Counted from the stretch's first letter, positions 1 through 11,084 are shown. The stretch: DNA of 64,000 nucleotides from Tsuneonella sediminis (GCF_051912845.1 NZ_JBNCBU010000001.1:310001-374000); one strand, 5' to 3'. Numbers and translations: made by a program. Notes: generated by a model from the letters alone, not told the origin.

Positions 1-895
1 TGGCGATACCCTTCCCGAGTTCTCCATCCATCGCGCTCGCCTGTGCAATGTGGGCTTGGGTGAGCCAGTAACCGGGAAAGACCCGGTCGGCCTCTTCGAA
101 CAGGCGGCGCGCCTCGGCAATGTCGCCGCGCGCGAGTTCCGCAGCGCCGATCCGCAGTGCGGTGGTGGCAATCGCATAGGGCGAGGGCCGCCTCTGCTTT
201 TCGAGCGAAGTGCGCATCGCGGCAATCGCCATATCGAATTCGCCGCGTGCCATGTCGAGGACGGCCATCCGCAGCAAGGCGCCGGGAGCGCCGGTGGCCT
301 GCGCGGCGGCATAGTGGTCCCGCGCGCGGCCCATGTCTCCGCGGTAGAACGCCACGTCGCCCGCCAATGCTGCGGCGGCCGCCCTTTCACTGCGGTCGGG
401 GGCGACCCACCGGTCGAGCAGGCGGAGGGTTGCCGCGACCTCGTCGAGGCGGTGCGAGGCAAGGCCGATTTCGGCGTAGGCTAGAACGGGGCCGCCAGGT
501 GCTTCGGCCAGTTGCATCCCCCGTCTCACGGTCTCGCGGGCCTGCGCGAGATCGGCGTAATCGCCCGACAGGCGAAAGCGGTCAAGACGCGCGAGAGCGA
601 GTCCCTCGTGGCGCACCCAGTCGCTGGGAAAGGCTGCGACCATGGCGCGTTTCCGTTCGACCTCCTCGTCGAGAGCAGCGATCGCATCGGTGTAGGTTGC
701 GGGGCCGAGGACCGGGCGGGGAACCTGCCACGTCCCCTCGGCCTGCGATGGGCGCTCGCGCGAGAGAAGGAAATCTCCCGCGACGACGATCGCAAGGGCG
801 AGCGCGGCCCACGCGATCCAATTCCATACCCTGCCCTCCGGGCCCTGCCGGCCCGCAGGCGATGGCGTGGATCGGGGCGCGAACGACGTCGTCAC
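1..895 (-). CDS. TPR-repeat protein with N-terminal membrane anchor (C-terminus outside window)
   Basis: The frame opens at a GTG at 895, preceded by an AGAGG ribosome binding site six bases upstream, and stays open to the window edge, so the C-terminus is missing. Residues about 24-42 (WIAWAALALAIVVAGDFLL) form one hydrophobic segment, which suggests an inner-membrane anchor with the rest exported. The remainder is alanine-rich helical repeats of the tetratricopeptide type, with alternating pairs of short amphipathic helices and small residues at helix contacts. Such proteins usually act as scaffolds for envelope complexes; nothing here names the partner. It lies 72 bases downstream of tgt on the same strand and may be co-transcribed with it. 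Function unknown. Confidence 0.7.
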   Translation of the reverse strand, partial: MTTSFAPRSTPSPAGRQGPEGRVWNWIAWAALALAIVVAGDFLLSRERPSQAEGTWQVPRPVLGPATYTDAIAALDEEVERKRAMVAAFPSDWVRHEGLALARLDRFRLSGDYADLAQARETVRRGMQLAEAPGGPVLAYAEIGLASHRLDEVAATLRLLDRWVAPDRSERAAAAALAGDVAFYRGDMGRARDHYAAAQATGAPGALLRMAVLDMARGEFDMAIAAMRTSLEKQRRPSPYAIATTALRIGAAELARGDIAEARRLFEEADRVFPGYWLTQAHIAQASAMDGELGKGIA

Positions 896-967
896 GCCAC
901 CTCTTATGGCCGCTGCGTCCGGGTATGGAAAGGTTGGAGCGGGAGCCTGTCCGGTGCGCGCTCGGCG

Positions 968-2101
968 CTATGCCCGGGCGCTGCGATAGGCCGCAAGGAA
1001 GTCGGCGGCGAACCGGCCCAGTCCGCCTTGCACTATCGCCTCTCGCATTGCCGCCATCAGTTGCTGGTAGAACGACAGATTGTGCTCGGTGAGCAGCATC
1101 GCGCCCAGCATCTCGCCCGCCTTCGTGAGATGGTGCAGGTACGCGCGCGTATAGGTCGCGCACACGTCACAGGCGCACCGCGCATCGAGCGGCGCGGGAT
1201 CCTCGGCATGCCGCGCGTTGCGCAGGTTGACCGGGCCGGACCAGGTGAACGCTTGCCCGTTGCGGCCCGACCGGGTCGGCAGCACGCAATCGAACATGTC
1301 GACCCCGCGAAGTACGGCGCCAACCAGGTCGTCGGGCTTGCCCACGCCCATCAGGTAGCGCGGCGCGTCCTCCGGAAGCTGGCCTGGCGCGAAATCGAGG
1401 GTGGCGAACATCGCCTCCTGCCCTTCCCCCACTGCGAGGCCGCCGATGGCGTAGCCGTCGAAGCCGATCTCGCGGAGCGCATGGGCCGATCGCGCGCGCA
1501 AGCCTTCGTCGAGCGCGCCCTGCTGGATACCGAACAGTGCCGATTGCTCAGCGTGCGCGGCGCCCGCGTCGAAGGCGTCGCGGCTGCGCCGTGCCCAGCG
1601 CATCGACAGTTCCATGCTCGCCTCGATTTCGAGCAATGGGCGGTCAGCGCGCGGACACTCGTCGAACGCCATCACAATATCGCTGCCAAGGAGGCGTTGG
1701 ATCTCCATTGATCGTTCGGGCGTAAGCAGGTGCTTCGTACCGTCGATGTGGCTGGCGAAGGAGACGCCTTCCTCGTTCAGCTTGCGCAAGCTCGCGAGGC
1801 TCATCACCTGATAGCCCCCGCTGTCGGTCAGGATCGGCCGCTCCCAGTTCATGAAACGGTGCAGACCGCCCAGCCGCGCGACCCGTTCGGCCCCGGGACG
1901 CAGCATGAGGTGGTAGGTGTTGCCAAGCAGGATGTCGGCACCTGTCGCACGGACGGTTTCGGGCTTCATCGCCTTCACCGTGGCAGCTGTGCCCACCGGC
2001 ATGAACGCCGGCGTGCGGATATCGCCCCGGCGCATGGCGATTGTGCCTGTCCGGGCCTTGCCGTCGGTCGCGGCGATGGTGAATCTAAAGCGGGTCCTCA
2101 T
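968..2101 (-). CDS. tgt: Queuine tRNA-ribosyltransferase
   Basis: Tgt exchanges guanine 34 of GUN-anticodon tRNAs (Asp, Asn, His, Tyr) for the queuosine precursor preQ1. The 377-residue protein carries the family signatures: MPVGTAATVKAM near the N-terminus, DSGGYQVMSL with the active-site aspartate, the substrate-pocket GGLAVGE segment, and the zinc site CACDVC followed by a histidine pair near the C-terminus. The frame extends 25 codons upstream of the chosen ATG, but the family begins at MRTRFRF, so 2101 was used. queA, the next enzyme of the pathway, lies 2 kb upstream on the same strand, separated by an ABC exporter. Length matches the family. Confidence 0.97.
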   Translation of the reverse strand: MRTRFRFTIAATDGKARTGTIAMRRGDIRTPAFMPVGTAATVKAMKPETVRATGADILLGNTYHLMLRPGAERVARLGGLHRFMNWERPILTDSGGYQVMSLASLRKLNEEGVSFASHIDGTKHLLTPERSMEIQRLLGSDIVMAFDECPRADRPLLEIEASMELSMRWARRSRDAFDAGAAHAEQSALFGIQQGALDEGLRARSAHALREIGFDGYAIGGLAVGEGQEAMFATLDFAPGQLPEDAPRYLMGVGKPDDLVGAVLRGVDMFDCVLPTRSGRNGQAFTWSGPVNLRNARHAEDPAPLDARCACDVCATYTRAYLHHLTKAGEMLGAMLLTEHNLSFYQQLMAAMREAIVQGGLGRFAADFLAAYRSARA

Positions 2102-2223
2102 CGCCGCCCGCCTAGCGGGACGGGCGGTGCTTCGCCAGCCTTCGCGCGTTCGTTGTCGCAGGCCGCAGGCAAACATTTCGCAAGTGCGGAACCGGTTGCG
2201 ATGACGGGAATTTTGCCAATGAA

Positions 2224-2394
2224 ATGACCAAGTTCCGCTTCGTTACTCCGCATCGCAAAGGCAAATGGTACGGCTCGCTCGCCGAGGCGCAGCGCTTCGC
2301 CGACAGGATAGGTGCCGGATTCTTCGAACGCATGACCCGGCGCTTCGTGGCCTACAAGGGGACTCGCCTCGAACGCGCCGAATTCGCCGATTGA
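2224..2394 (+). CDS. Small basic conserved-looking protein, 56 aa
   Basis: A 56-codon frame from ATG 2224 to TGA 2394 encodes a basic, aromatic-rich peptide starting MTKFRFVTPHRKGKWYGSL. It has regular amphipathic character (AEAQRFADRIGAGFFERM), no signal peptide and no hydrophobic span. It is the only plus-strand gene among minus-strand neighbours and is divergent from tgt with 122 bases between starts. Codon third positions are GC-rich as in the neighbouring genes, which supports real coding. No strong ribosome binding site is visible. I do not recognise a named family; it resembles short hypotheticals of Sphingomonadales. Function unknown. Confidence 0.55.
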   Translation: MTKFRFVTPHRKGKWYGSLAEAQRFADRIGAGFFERMTRRFVAYKGTRLERAEFAD

Positions 2395-2409
2395 AGAACG
2401 GGTTGGCCC

Positions 2410-3174
2410 TTAACTGCGCAGGCGCCAGCCGCTCCTGAAAATCCATGCGATGACCGCGACACAGATGGCAAGGAACGCCACGGTCAGCGAAAGGGCGAGC
2501 CCGATCGAGACGTCCGCCTTCCCCAGGAATGTCCACCTGAGACCGCTGACGAGATAAAAGATCGGGTTGAACTGCACGATCGTGCGCCACGGCTCCGACA
2601 GCATGTCGATCGAGTAGAACGTGCCGCCGAGGAACGTGAGCGGAGTCAGGATGAGCATCGGCACCATCTGCAGCTTTTCAAAGCCTTCCGCCCAGATGCC
2701 AAGGATGAAGCCGAGAAGCGAAAAGCTCGCAGAAACGAGCAGTACGAACAGGAGCGCATGGAACGGGTGGGCGATGCGGTAATCGACGAACAGGGTTGCC
2801 GTCATCAGGATGACCGCGGCCAAGATCAGGCTCTTGGTCGCCGCCGCGCCGACGAAGCCCAGGAGCGTCTCGGCCACTCCGACCGGCGCCGACAGCAACT
2901 CGTAGATCGCGCCAGTGAATCGCGGCATGTAGATCCCGAAGCTGGCATTGCTGGTGCTTTCGCTCAGAAGGGTCAGCATCAGCAGCCCGGGTACGATGAA
3001 GGCCCCGTAATCGACGCCACCGACCGCATCCATCCGTCCGCCGATCGCAGCGCCGAACACGATGAAGTAAAGGCTTGTCGTGAGCACCGGGGACACAAGC
3101 GATCCGAAGACCGTGCGCATGAAGCGCGCCAGTTCGTTGCGGTATATCGCGTAGGTCGAGCGCCAGCCGATCAT
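2410..3174 (-). CDS. ABC-2 type transporter permease
   Basis: This 254-residue polytopic protein has about six hydrophobic segments and the layout of ABC-2 exporters of the DrrB/NodJ/YadH type. It has a cytosolic N-terminus (WRSTYAIYRNELARFMR), then membrane pairs, then the late motif LTPLTFLGGTFYSIDMLP-like with FNPIFYLVSGLRWTFLG before the last helix. These exporters work as dimers with a separate ATPase and move drugs, glycolipids or polysaccharides outward. The ATG at 3174 overlaps the TGA of the ATPase gene (four-base overlap at 3171-3174), so the two are translationally coupled. Substrate not predictable. Confidence 0.9.
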   Translation of the reverse strand: MIGWRSTYAIYRNELARFMRTVFGSLVSPVLTTSLYFIVFGAAIGGRMDAVGGVDYGAFIVPGLLMLTLLSESTSNASFGIYMPRFTGAIYELLSAPVGVAETLLGFVGAAATKSLILAAVILMTATLFVDYRIAHPFHALLFVLLVSASFSLLGFILGIWAEGFEKLQMVPMLILTPLTFLGGTFYSIDMLSEPWRTIVQFNPIFYLVSGLRWTFLGKADVSIGLALSLTVAFLAICVAVIAWIFRSGWRLRS

Positions 3175-4148
3175 GCCGCACCGTCCTTGGTCTGCTCGAC
3201 GAGATCGACGAAGATGTCCTCCAGCGAACTCTCCTTCTGGTCGAGACCGGTAAAAGGAATGTCCGCCCTGGCAAGCGCCTGGGCAATAGCGGCGATCTCC
3301 GCCTTGCCCTTCCCCGACCCGTCTCCGCCACGATAGGTCAGCGTGTGCCCCCCATCCTCCAGGTGCAGCGGATAGGCGCACAAGGCAGCGGGAACGGCGG
3401 CCAGCGGCATCGCCAGCCGGAAATGGGCCTCGGTGCGCCCCATGCGCGCCATGATCGCGTCCTTGTCGTCGACGAGCAGCAGCCTGCCCCTGTCGATCAC
3501 GCCGACCCGGTCGGCCATCTCCTCGGCCTCCTCGATATAGTGCGTCGTCAGGATGACGGTCACGCCCTGATCGCGCAGGCGGTCGATCTGCCGCCACATG
3601 TCGCGCCGCAGTTCGACGTCGACCCCTGCCGTCGGCTCGTCGAGGAACAGCAGATCCGGGTCGTGGGCGAGCGCCTTGGCGATGAGCACCCGGCGCTTCA
3701 TCCCTCCGGACAGCGCACGGATCTGTTCCTTGCGTTTGTCCCACAGGCTGAGCGAGCGCAGCACCTCCTCGATCCGCGCGGCGTCGGGTCCGAGTCCGAA
3801 CAGGCCGCGCGAGTAGGCAACCCCGCGCTCGACCGTCTCGAACATGTCGAAGCCCATTTCCTGCGGCACCAGTCCGATCCGGCGCCGGGCCTCGCGCCAG
3901 TGATGCGCCATGTCCAGGCCGAAGGCGCGGATCGTTCCGCCGGTCACCCGCACGATGCCGCAGACCGCGCCGATCAGCGTCGTCTTGCCGGCTCCGTTGG
4001 GGCCGAGCAGCGCGAAGATCTCGCCCTTGCGGATTTCGAGGTCGACCCCGTCGAGGGCCTTGAGACCGCCCGGATAAACCTTGGTAAGTCCTTCGATGCG
4101 GAGAATCGGGTCGTTCACGAAGCGAAGGTCGGATTTCGGTTCGCGCAA
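3171..4148 (-). CDS. ABC transporter ATP-binding protein (ABC-2 exporter)
   Basis: This 325-residue ATPase energises the downstream permease. Visible motifs in order are Walker A GPNGAGKTT, Q-loop LVPQEMGFDMF, ABC signature LSGGMKRR, Walker B LLFLDEPTAGVD, and the switch histidine in LTTHYIEEAEEMADR. After about residue 225 follows a C-terminal extension typical of DrrA/YadG-like subunits. The start is a TTG at 4148 preceded by AAAAGG at five bases; a GTG ten codons further in is the alternative. queA ends ten bases upstream, so queA, ATPase and permease probably share a transcript. Confidence 0.93.
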   Translation of the reverse strand: MREPKSDLRFVNDPILRIEGLTKVYPGGLKALDGVDLEIRKGEIFALLGPNGAGKTTLIGAVCGIVRVTGGTIRAFGLDMAHHWREARRRIGLVPQEMGFDMFETVERGVAYSRGLFGLGPDAARIEEVLRSLSLWDKRKEQIRALSGGMKRRVLIAKALAHDPDLLFLDEPTAGVDVELRRDMWRQIDRLRDQGVTVILTTHYIEEAEEMADRVGVIDRGRLLLVDDKDAIMARMGRTEAHFRLAMPLAAVPAALCAYPLHLEDGGHTLTYRGGDGSGKGKAEIAAIAQALARADIPFTGLDQKESSLEDIFVDLVEQTKDGAA

Positions 4149-4157
4149 TGCAACCTT

Positions 4158-5186
4158 TTACGGCAACAGCAGCGAGGAATCCCCGTAGCTGTAGAACCGG
4201 TAGCCTTCTGCGATCGCGTGAGCATAGGCTGACTGCATCCGTTCGCGGCCCATCAGTGCGCTCACCAGCATGAAGAGGGTCGATTTCGGAAGGTGAAAAT
4301 TCGTCATCAGCCCGTGGATCGCGCGAAAGGCGTAGCCCGGGGTGATGAAGATCGCCGTATCGCCTTCGAAGGAGTGGATCGTGCCTTCTTCATCTGCCGC
4401 GCTTTCGAGAAGGCGCAGCGAGGTCGTGCCGACCGCGATCACGCGCTTGCCCCCAGCCCGCGCGGCGTTGAGACGGGCCGCGGTCGCCGCGTCGATCCGG
4501 CCCCATTCGGCATGCATCGCGTGATTGTCGGTGTCCTCGGCCTTGACTGGCAAGAAGGTGCCCGCCCCGACATGGAGCGTCAGGGTTTCCGTGAGGACAC
4601 CCCGTTCGGACAGCGCCGCCATCAAGCCGGGCGTGAAGTGGAGCGCCGCGGTGGGTGCCGCGACCGCGCCGTCGCGGGCTGCGAACATCGTCTGGTAGTC
4701 CGTCCGGTCGCGCTCGTCGGTCGGGCGCTTGCCGGCGATGTAAGGCGGCAGCGGCATCCGCCCCGCGCGCTCGAGCAGGACCTCGACCGGTTCGTCGCCC
4801 GCGAATGCCAGCAACCACGACCCGTCCGGCATCCGCTCCTCGGCGACTGCCGACACGTCCTCGCCGAAATCGATCGTGTCGCCTTCGCGCAGCCGCCTGG
4901 AGTTACGGACGAACGTCTGCCAGCGCCTGAGATCTACGCGCTTGTGAAGCGTTGCGCCGATCCGCGCGTCTCCGCGCCGGCCTTCGAGCTGGGCCGGGAT
5001 CACGCGCGTGTCGTTGAAGACAAGGACGTCGCCCGGCTCGAGCATGTGGGGCAGGTCACGCACGTGACGGTCAAGGGTTTCGTCAACGCCGCGCAGCACG
5101 AGCATGCGGGCTGCGTCGCGCGGGGCAGCGGGACGCAGGGCGATCAGGTCCGGGGGTAGATCGAAATCGAACAGGTCGACGCGCAT
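4158..5186 (-). CDS. queA: S-adenosylmethionine:tRNA ribosyltransferase-isomerase
   Basis: QueA transfers and isomerises the ribose of SAM onto preQ1-modified tRNA to make epoxyqueuosine, the step after Tgt. The 342-residue protein begins MRVDLFDFDLP and contains the diagnostic LVFNDTRVIPAQL, AAPTAALHFTP, LHVGAGTFLPVK, ATRL-type GTTSLRLLESA, and MTNFHLPKSTLFMLVSA blocks. Length and both ends fit the family. It is followed ten bases later by an ABC exporter and preceded by a cyclophilin gene on the same strand. A cyclophilin-queA-tgt order is common in this group; here the exporter interrupts it. Confidence 0.97.
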   Translation of the reverse strand: MRVDLFDFDLPPDLIALRPAAPRDAARMLVLRGVDETLDRHVRDLPHMLEPGDVLVFNDTRVIPAQLEGRRGDARIGATLHKRVDLRRWQTFVRNSRRLREGDTIDFGEDVSAVAEERMPDGSWLLAFAGDEPVEVLLERAGRMPLPPYIAGKRPTDERDRTDYQTMFAARDGAVAAPTAALHFTPGLMAALSERGVLTETLTLHVGAGTFLPVKAEDTDNHAMHAEWGRIDAATAARLNAARAGGKRVIAVGTTSLRLLESAADEEGTIHSFEGDTAIFITPGYAFRAIHGLMTNFHLPKSTLFMLVSALMGRERMQSAYAHAIAEGYRFYSYGDSSLLLP

Positions 5187-5225
5187 GGGCGGCGCGCTAG
5201 CAGAGGTCAGGGATGCAAGGGAGCC

Positions 5226-5900
5226 CTAGTTCGCCTGCGGGGCATTGAGCATGTCGGCGCTTATATCACCCGCGATCTCGGTCGGGGCGGCAAACTTCTG
5301 CGGCTTGCCGTCAGCCGCGAGCGACGCCTGGACGATGACCGTCGGGTTTGCCGGTGGCTCGCCGCGATTGATCGCGTCGACCGCGTCCATGCCGGCGATC
5401 ACGCGGCCGAAGTTGGTGTACTTCTGGTCGAGGCTGAAGCGCGGATAGAACATGATGAAGAACTGGCTGTTGGCCGAATCGTCGCTGGCCGCGTGGGCCA
5501 TCGAGATCGTGCCGCGCAGGTGCGGCATCGGATTGAACTCGGCTTTAAGGTCAGGCAGTTCGGAACCGCCGCGGCCGGTGCCGGTCGGGTCGCCCGACTG
5601 TGCCATGAACCCGTCGATGACGCGGTGGAAGATCACTCCGTCGTAGAAGCCGGCCCGGGTCAGCGTCTTTACCCGCTCGACATGGTTGGGCGCCCAGTCC
5701 GGCATCAGCCGGATCGCCACGCGGCGGCCGTTCGACAGGTCGAGCAGGAGGATGTTTTCCGGGTCCTTGGACAGGTCGAAGTCGATCGCCGAATAGGTGC
5801 GCGGCGTTTCTGCGGCGGCAGGAGCCGGAGCATCCTGCGCAACGGCGGGCGTCAGCGCGAGGCTGGCGAGCGCGCCGGCGGCGAGCAGTCGGGTAAACAT
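5226..5900 (-). CDS. Periplasmic cyclophilin-type peptidylprolyl isomerase
   Basis: A 224-residue precursor with a signal peptide (MFTRLLAAGALASLALTPA, cleavage after AVAQ), a short Ala/Pro linker and one cyclophilin domain. Core blocks are FHRVIDGFMAQSGDPTGTG, LKAEFNPMPHLRGTISMA, NSQFFIMF and TNFGRVIAGMDAVD, covering the catalytic arginine and the substrate-pocket glutamine and phenylalanine. It catalyses cis-trans isomerisation of prolyl bonds during folding of exported proteins. ATG 5900 gives a clean signal peptide; an in-frame ATG ten codons upstream (5930) is possible. It sits between coaD and queA on the same strand. Confidence 0.92.
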   Translation of the reverse strand: MFTRLLAAGALASLALTPAVAQDAPAPAAAETPRTYSAIDFDLSKDPENILLLDLSNGRRVAIRLMPDWAPNHVERVKTLTRAGFYDGVIFHRVIDGFMAQSGDPTGTGRGGSELPDLKAEFNPMPHLRGTISMAHAASDDSANSQFFIMFYPRFSLDQKYTNFGRVIAGMDAVDAINRGEPPANPTVIVQASLAADGKPQKFAAPTEIAGDISADMLNAPQAN

Positions 5901-5976
5901 CGTGATGGGCGTCCCGTCGATCCTGGTCATCTGGTCCGCGCCTCTAGCGGCGCCGGTCTGTCGATACAATGAATGG

Positions 5977-6477
5977 TTAGGGGCCGCAGCTGCCGACCCG
6001 CTCGAGCACGTCGTTGCGCACGGCGGGCGTGACGAACCGGGAGATGTCGCCGCCATAATGGGCGATTTCCTTGACCAGCCGGCTTGCGATGGGCTGCAGG
6101 CTGACGTCGGCCATGAGGAAGATCGTCTCTATCCGGTCGTTGAGTTGCCGGTTCATACCGGTGAGCTGGTACTCGTACTCGAAATCGGTCACCCCACGGA
6201 TCCCGCGGATGACGACAGAGGCGCCCTGCGCTTCGGCAAAGTCCATCAGCAGCGAATCGAAGCCGACGACCTCGATCCCGCCGCCGATCGCCGCGACCTC
6301 GCGCTCGACCATCGCGATCCGCTCTTCGTCCGAGAACATGGGCGACTTGGCGATGTTGGTCGTCACGCCGACGATAAGCCGGTCGACGAGCTTGGCCCCG
6401 CGTTCGATGATGTCCATGTGACCGAGCGTGATGGGATCGAAGGTGCCCGGATAGATGCCGACGCGTGTGTCCGCCAT
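5977..6477 (-). CDS. coaD: Phosphopantetheine adenylyltransferase
   Basis: CoaD makes dephospho-CoA from 4'-phosphopantetheine and ATP, the penultimate step of coenzyme A synthesis. The 166-residue protein starts MADTRVGIYPGTFDPITLGH, with the nucleotidyltransferase TLGH motif, and has VIRGIRGVTDFEYEYQL and MNRQLNDRIETIFLMA, as in the family. The C-terminus VKEIAHYGGDISRFV matches the expected last helix. The start codon overlaps the ispA stop by one base (TGATG), so ispA and coaD are coupled. Confidence 0.97.
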   Translation of the reverse strand: MADTRVGIYPGTFDPITLGHMDIIERGAKLVDRLIVGVTTNIAKSPMFSDEERIAMVEREVAAIGGGIEVVGFDSLLMDFAEAQGASVVIRGIRGVTDFEYEYQLTGMNRQLNDRIETIFLMADVSLQPIASRLVKEIAHYGGDISRFVTPAVRNDVLERVGSCGP

Positions 6478-7391
6478 CAGTGATCCCTTTCCACGATATA
6501 GCGGGCCAGCGCGCGCAGCAGGTCCGCCTCCCGCCCATAGCCGGAAAGGTGGCCGATAGCCTGGTCAACCAACGCGCTGGCCTGCGCACGGGCGCCATCC
6601 ACCCCCATCAGGCTCACGAACGTCGCCTTGCCGGCCTGCTGGTCCTTGCGCAGCGCCTTGCCGGCGACCGCCTCGTCCCCCTCGGCGTCGAGAAGATCGT
6701 CGGCGATCTGGAAGGCAAGGCCAATATCGCGGGCATAGGCGCGCAGGTGCCCCCTTCCCTCGTCGGGCACACGGCCGAGGATAGCGCCCATTTCCACCGC
6801 CGCGCCAAGCAGGGCGCCGGTCTTGAGCTGCTGGAGACGGGTGATCGTGTGGAGGTCGTGCGCCGCTCCGCTTTCGGCGGCGATGTCCATCATCTGGCCT
6901 CCCGCCATGCCGCCCCACCCGCTTGCCCCCGCCAGCGCGGCTACGAGTTCGGCGCGCACGAACGGATCGCCGCTCGTCTCGGGCATCGAGAGGATTTCGA
7001 ACGCGAGCGCGTGGAGCGAGTCCCCCGCGAGAACCGCGGTCGCCTCGTCGAAGGCCCTGTGCAACGTGGGTTTGCCATGACGCAGGTCGTCGTCGTCCAT
7101 GCACGGAAGGTCGTCATGGACGAGCGAATAAGCGTGGATCGCCTCGACCGCGCAGCCGGTGCGGATAGCGGCATCTCGCACCACGCCGAACATGCCCGCA
7201 GTGGCGACGGTGAGCAGCGGACGCACCCGCTTGCCGCCGCCGATTGCGGCATAGCGCATCGCCTCGATCAGCGGTGCCCGCGTGTCATCCGGAACCGGCA
7301 GGAACTGGTCGAAAGCTTGATCGACCTCCTGCTGTATGCGCCGCAGCGCGTCCGCCAGCAAGGCGCCGCCTGCAAGAGCAACGTCAACCAT
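6477..7391 (-). CDS. ispA: Farnesyl diphosphate synthase (polyprenyl synthetase family)
   Basis: This 304-residue trans-prenyltransferase condenses isopentenyl diphosphate with allylic diphosphates to C15, the precursor of quinones, carotenoids, hopanoids and undecaprenol. The first aspartate-rich motif reads DDLPCMDDDDLRHGKPT and the second DDLLD; GGKRVRPLL, FQIADD and the C-terminal arginine/lysine-rich end are in place. The ATG at 7391 was chosen because the family starts about there and it overlaps the end of xseB by eight bases, the usual xseB-ispA arrangement. Chain length is inferred from the ispA context. Confidence 0.95.
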   Translation of the reverse strand: MVDVALAGGALLADALRRIQQEVDQAFDQFLPVPDDTRAPLIEAMRYAAIGGGKRVRPLLTVATAGMFGVVRDAAIRTGCAVEAIHAYSLVHDDLPCMDDDDLRHGKPTLHRAFDEATAVLAGDSLHALAFEILSMPETSGDPFVRAELVAALAGASGWGGMAGGQMMDIAAESGAAHDLHTITRLQQLKTGALLGAAVEMGAILGRVPDEGRGHLRAYARDIGLAFQIADDLLDAEGDEAVAGKALRKDQQAGKATFVSLMGVDGARAQASALVDQAIGHLSGYGREADLLRALARYIVERDH

Positions 7392-7635
7392 CGGCGTCGA
7401 ACGGTACCGAATGGCTCGGTGCACCGTCGGGCCCGGCGACGATCTTCTCGATCCGCGCCTGCGCCGCATCGAGCCGCGCTTGGCAATGCTGCCGCAGGGC
7501 CTCGCCCCGCTCATAGAGCTCGATCGACTTGTCGAGCGGGACCTCGCCGCTTTCGAGCCGGCGAACGACGTCTTCGAGCGCACGGAGCGCGTCCTCGAAC
7601 GTCATCGTTGCGATCTGCTGGGCACCCTCATCCAT
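7384..7635 (-). CDS. xseB: Exodeoxyribonuclease VII small subunit
   Basis: XseB is the small helical subunit of ExoVII, which degrades single-stranded DNA in both directions with XseA. The protein of 83 residues has the diagnostic block FEDALRALEDVVRRLESG followed by EVPLDKSIELYERGEALRQ and a short acidic tail. ATG 7635 gives MDEGAQQ; an ATG four codons earlier (7647) is equally possible. The large subunit is not in the window. xseB, ispA, coaD and the cyclophilin form a tight minus-strand series. Confidence 0.93.
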   Translation of the reverse strand: MDEGAQQIATMTFEDALRALEDVVRRLESGEVPLDKSIELYERGEALRQHCQARLDAAQARIEKIVAGPDGAPSHSVPFDADG

Positions 7636-7704
7636 CGCCCAATGCATTGACCGCGCACGCGTGCAGGGTCAAGCTGCGAGCGCAAGTGGCAGGGGGAACA
7701 CCGC

Positions 7705-8103
7705 ATGAAATGGATCTTCGCCTATCTCGGCGTGGGAGTTAGTTTCGGGTTGCTCGATGCGCTCTGGCTGCGCTGGGCCGGACCGAACCTCTACCGGCCC
7801 GCGCTCGGCGAGCTTCTTGCGGACAGCTTCCGGCTGGTGCCGGCGATCGTATTCTACCTCGCCTACATCGCGGCAGTCGTCTGGTTCGCGGTGCGGCCCG
7901 GCCTGGCGGCGGGCGGAATCGGCACCTCTGCACTCAACGGCGCACTGCTGGGCGCAATCGCCTATGCCACCTACGACCTCACCAACCAGGCGACGATGAA
8001 GGTCTGGCCGGTCCACATCACGCTGATCGACATCGCATGGGGTGCCTTCGCCAGCGCAATCGCTGCGGCGGTGGGGTGCTGGGTCGCGGTGAAGTTCGCC
8101 TAG
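7705..8103 (+). CDS. DUF2177 family integral membrane protein
   Basis: A 132-residue protein with four hydrophobic helices matching the DUF2177 family: an N-terminal helix with GLLDALWLRW, a second helix VPAIVFYLAYIAAVVWF, the segment ALLGAIAYATYDLTNQATM containing the conserved Y-x-T/D-x-T-N core, and a last helix after WPVHITLIDIAWG. Function of the family is unknown. It is divergent from xseB (69 bases between starts) and followed immediately by another membrane protein gene whose ATG begins right after the TAG stop. Confidence 0.88.
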   Translation: MKWIFAYLGVGVSFGLLDALWLRWAGPNLYRPALGELLADSFRLVPAIVFYLAYIAAVVWFAVRPGLAAGGIGTSALNGALLGAIAYATYDLTNQATMKVWPVHITLIDIAWGAFASAIAAAVGCWVAVKFA

Positions 8104-8760
8104 ATGTTCATCGGGCACTGGGCACCCGCCCTCGCCGCCGCCGCCGTGTCACGCCGTGCGCCGCGACTTGGCGCGCTGTTCGTTGCAGCTCAACTCGTCG
8201 ACTGGGCGTTTTTCGTTTTCCTGCTGCTGGGCATCGAGCACATGCGCGTGGTGCCCGGGATCACCGCGATGAACCCGATGGACCTCTATCACATGCCCTA
8301 CACCCATAGCTTACTCGGCACCTGTGCATGGGCAGCGGCATTCGCTTTCGCCGTCTGGCTATGGCGCAAAGATCGCGCATTCGCATTGCTTGCCGGGCTC
8401 GTGGTGATGAGCCACTGGCTGCTCGATCTGCTCGTACACCGCCCGGACCTGACCCTTGCGGGTCACCCTCCCAAGCTGGGATTCGGCCTGTGGGACCTGC
8501 CGTATCTCGAGATGCCGCTGGAACTGGCGCTGACGTTCGGCGCGCTCGCATTCTACCTTTCGCGGACACGCGGTCCGGCCCTGCCGCCCATCCTTCTCGG
8601 GATCGTGCTGCTGGGCCTCCAGGCGGTCAACTGGTTCGCGCCCGCCCCCGATAGCGTGACCGCGGGCACCAGCCTGCTCGCCTTTTTCGCCTATGGCCTC
8701 GCCACCCTTGCCGCCTGGTGGCTGGGGATGACGCGCAGCCCCTCGCTCCGGCGGGGCTAG
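8104..8760 (+). CDS. Integral membrane protein, possible YdjM-like metal-dependent hydrolase fold
   Basis: A 218-residue protein with about six hydrophobic segments. It begins MFIGHWAPALAAAAVS and carries histidines near predicted membrane surfaces (FIGHW, LYHMPYTHSLLG, VMSHWLLDLLVHRPDL). The H/D pattern around TH and SHWLLDLLVH resembles the LexA-binding inner-membrane hydrolase-like (YdjM) family, but the likeness is weak. It starts with no gap after the DUF2177 gene, so the two are almost certainly one operon. Function unknown. Confidence 0.8.
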   Translation: MFIGHWAPALAAAAVSRRAPRLGALFVAAQLVDWAFFVFLLLGIEHMRVVPGITAMNPMDLYHMPYTHSLLGTCAWAAAFAFAVWLWRKDRAFALLAGLVVMSHWLLDLLVHRPDLTLAGHPPKLGFGLWDLPYLEMPLELALTFGALAFYLSRTRGPALPPILLGIVLLGLQAVNWFAPAPDSVTAGTSLLAFFAYGLATLAAWWLGMTRSPSLRRG

Positions 8761-8794
8761 CCCCCCGCCGCGCCCGCCGCTAAGGGCGCGGGCG

Positions 8795-11080
<2,286 letters not shown>

Positions 11081-11084
11081 GCGG

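Noticed and set aside
512..1711. Plus-strand frames at the left end
   Set aside because: The minus strand encodes a coherent TPR protein and Tgt here; the plus-strand translations are low-complexity Arg/Gly-rich.
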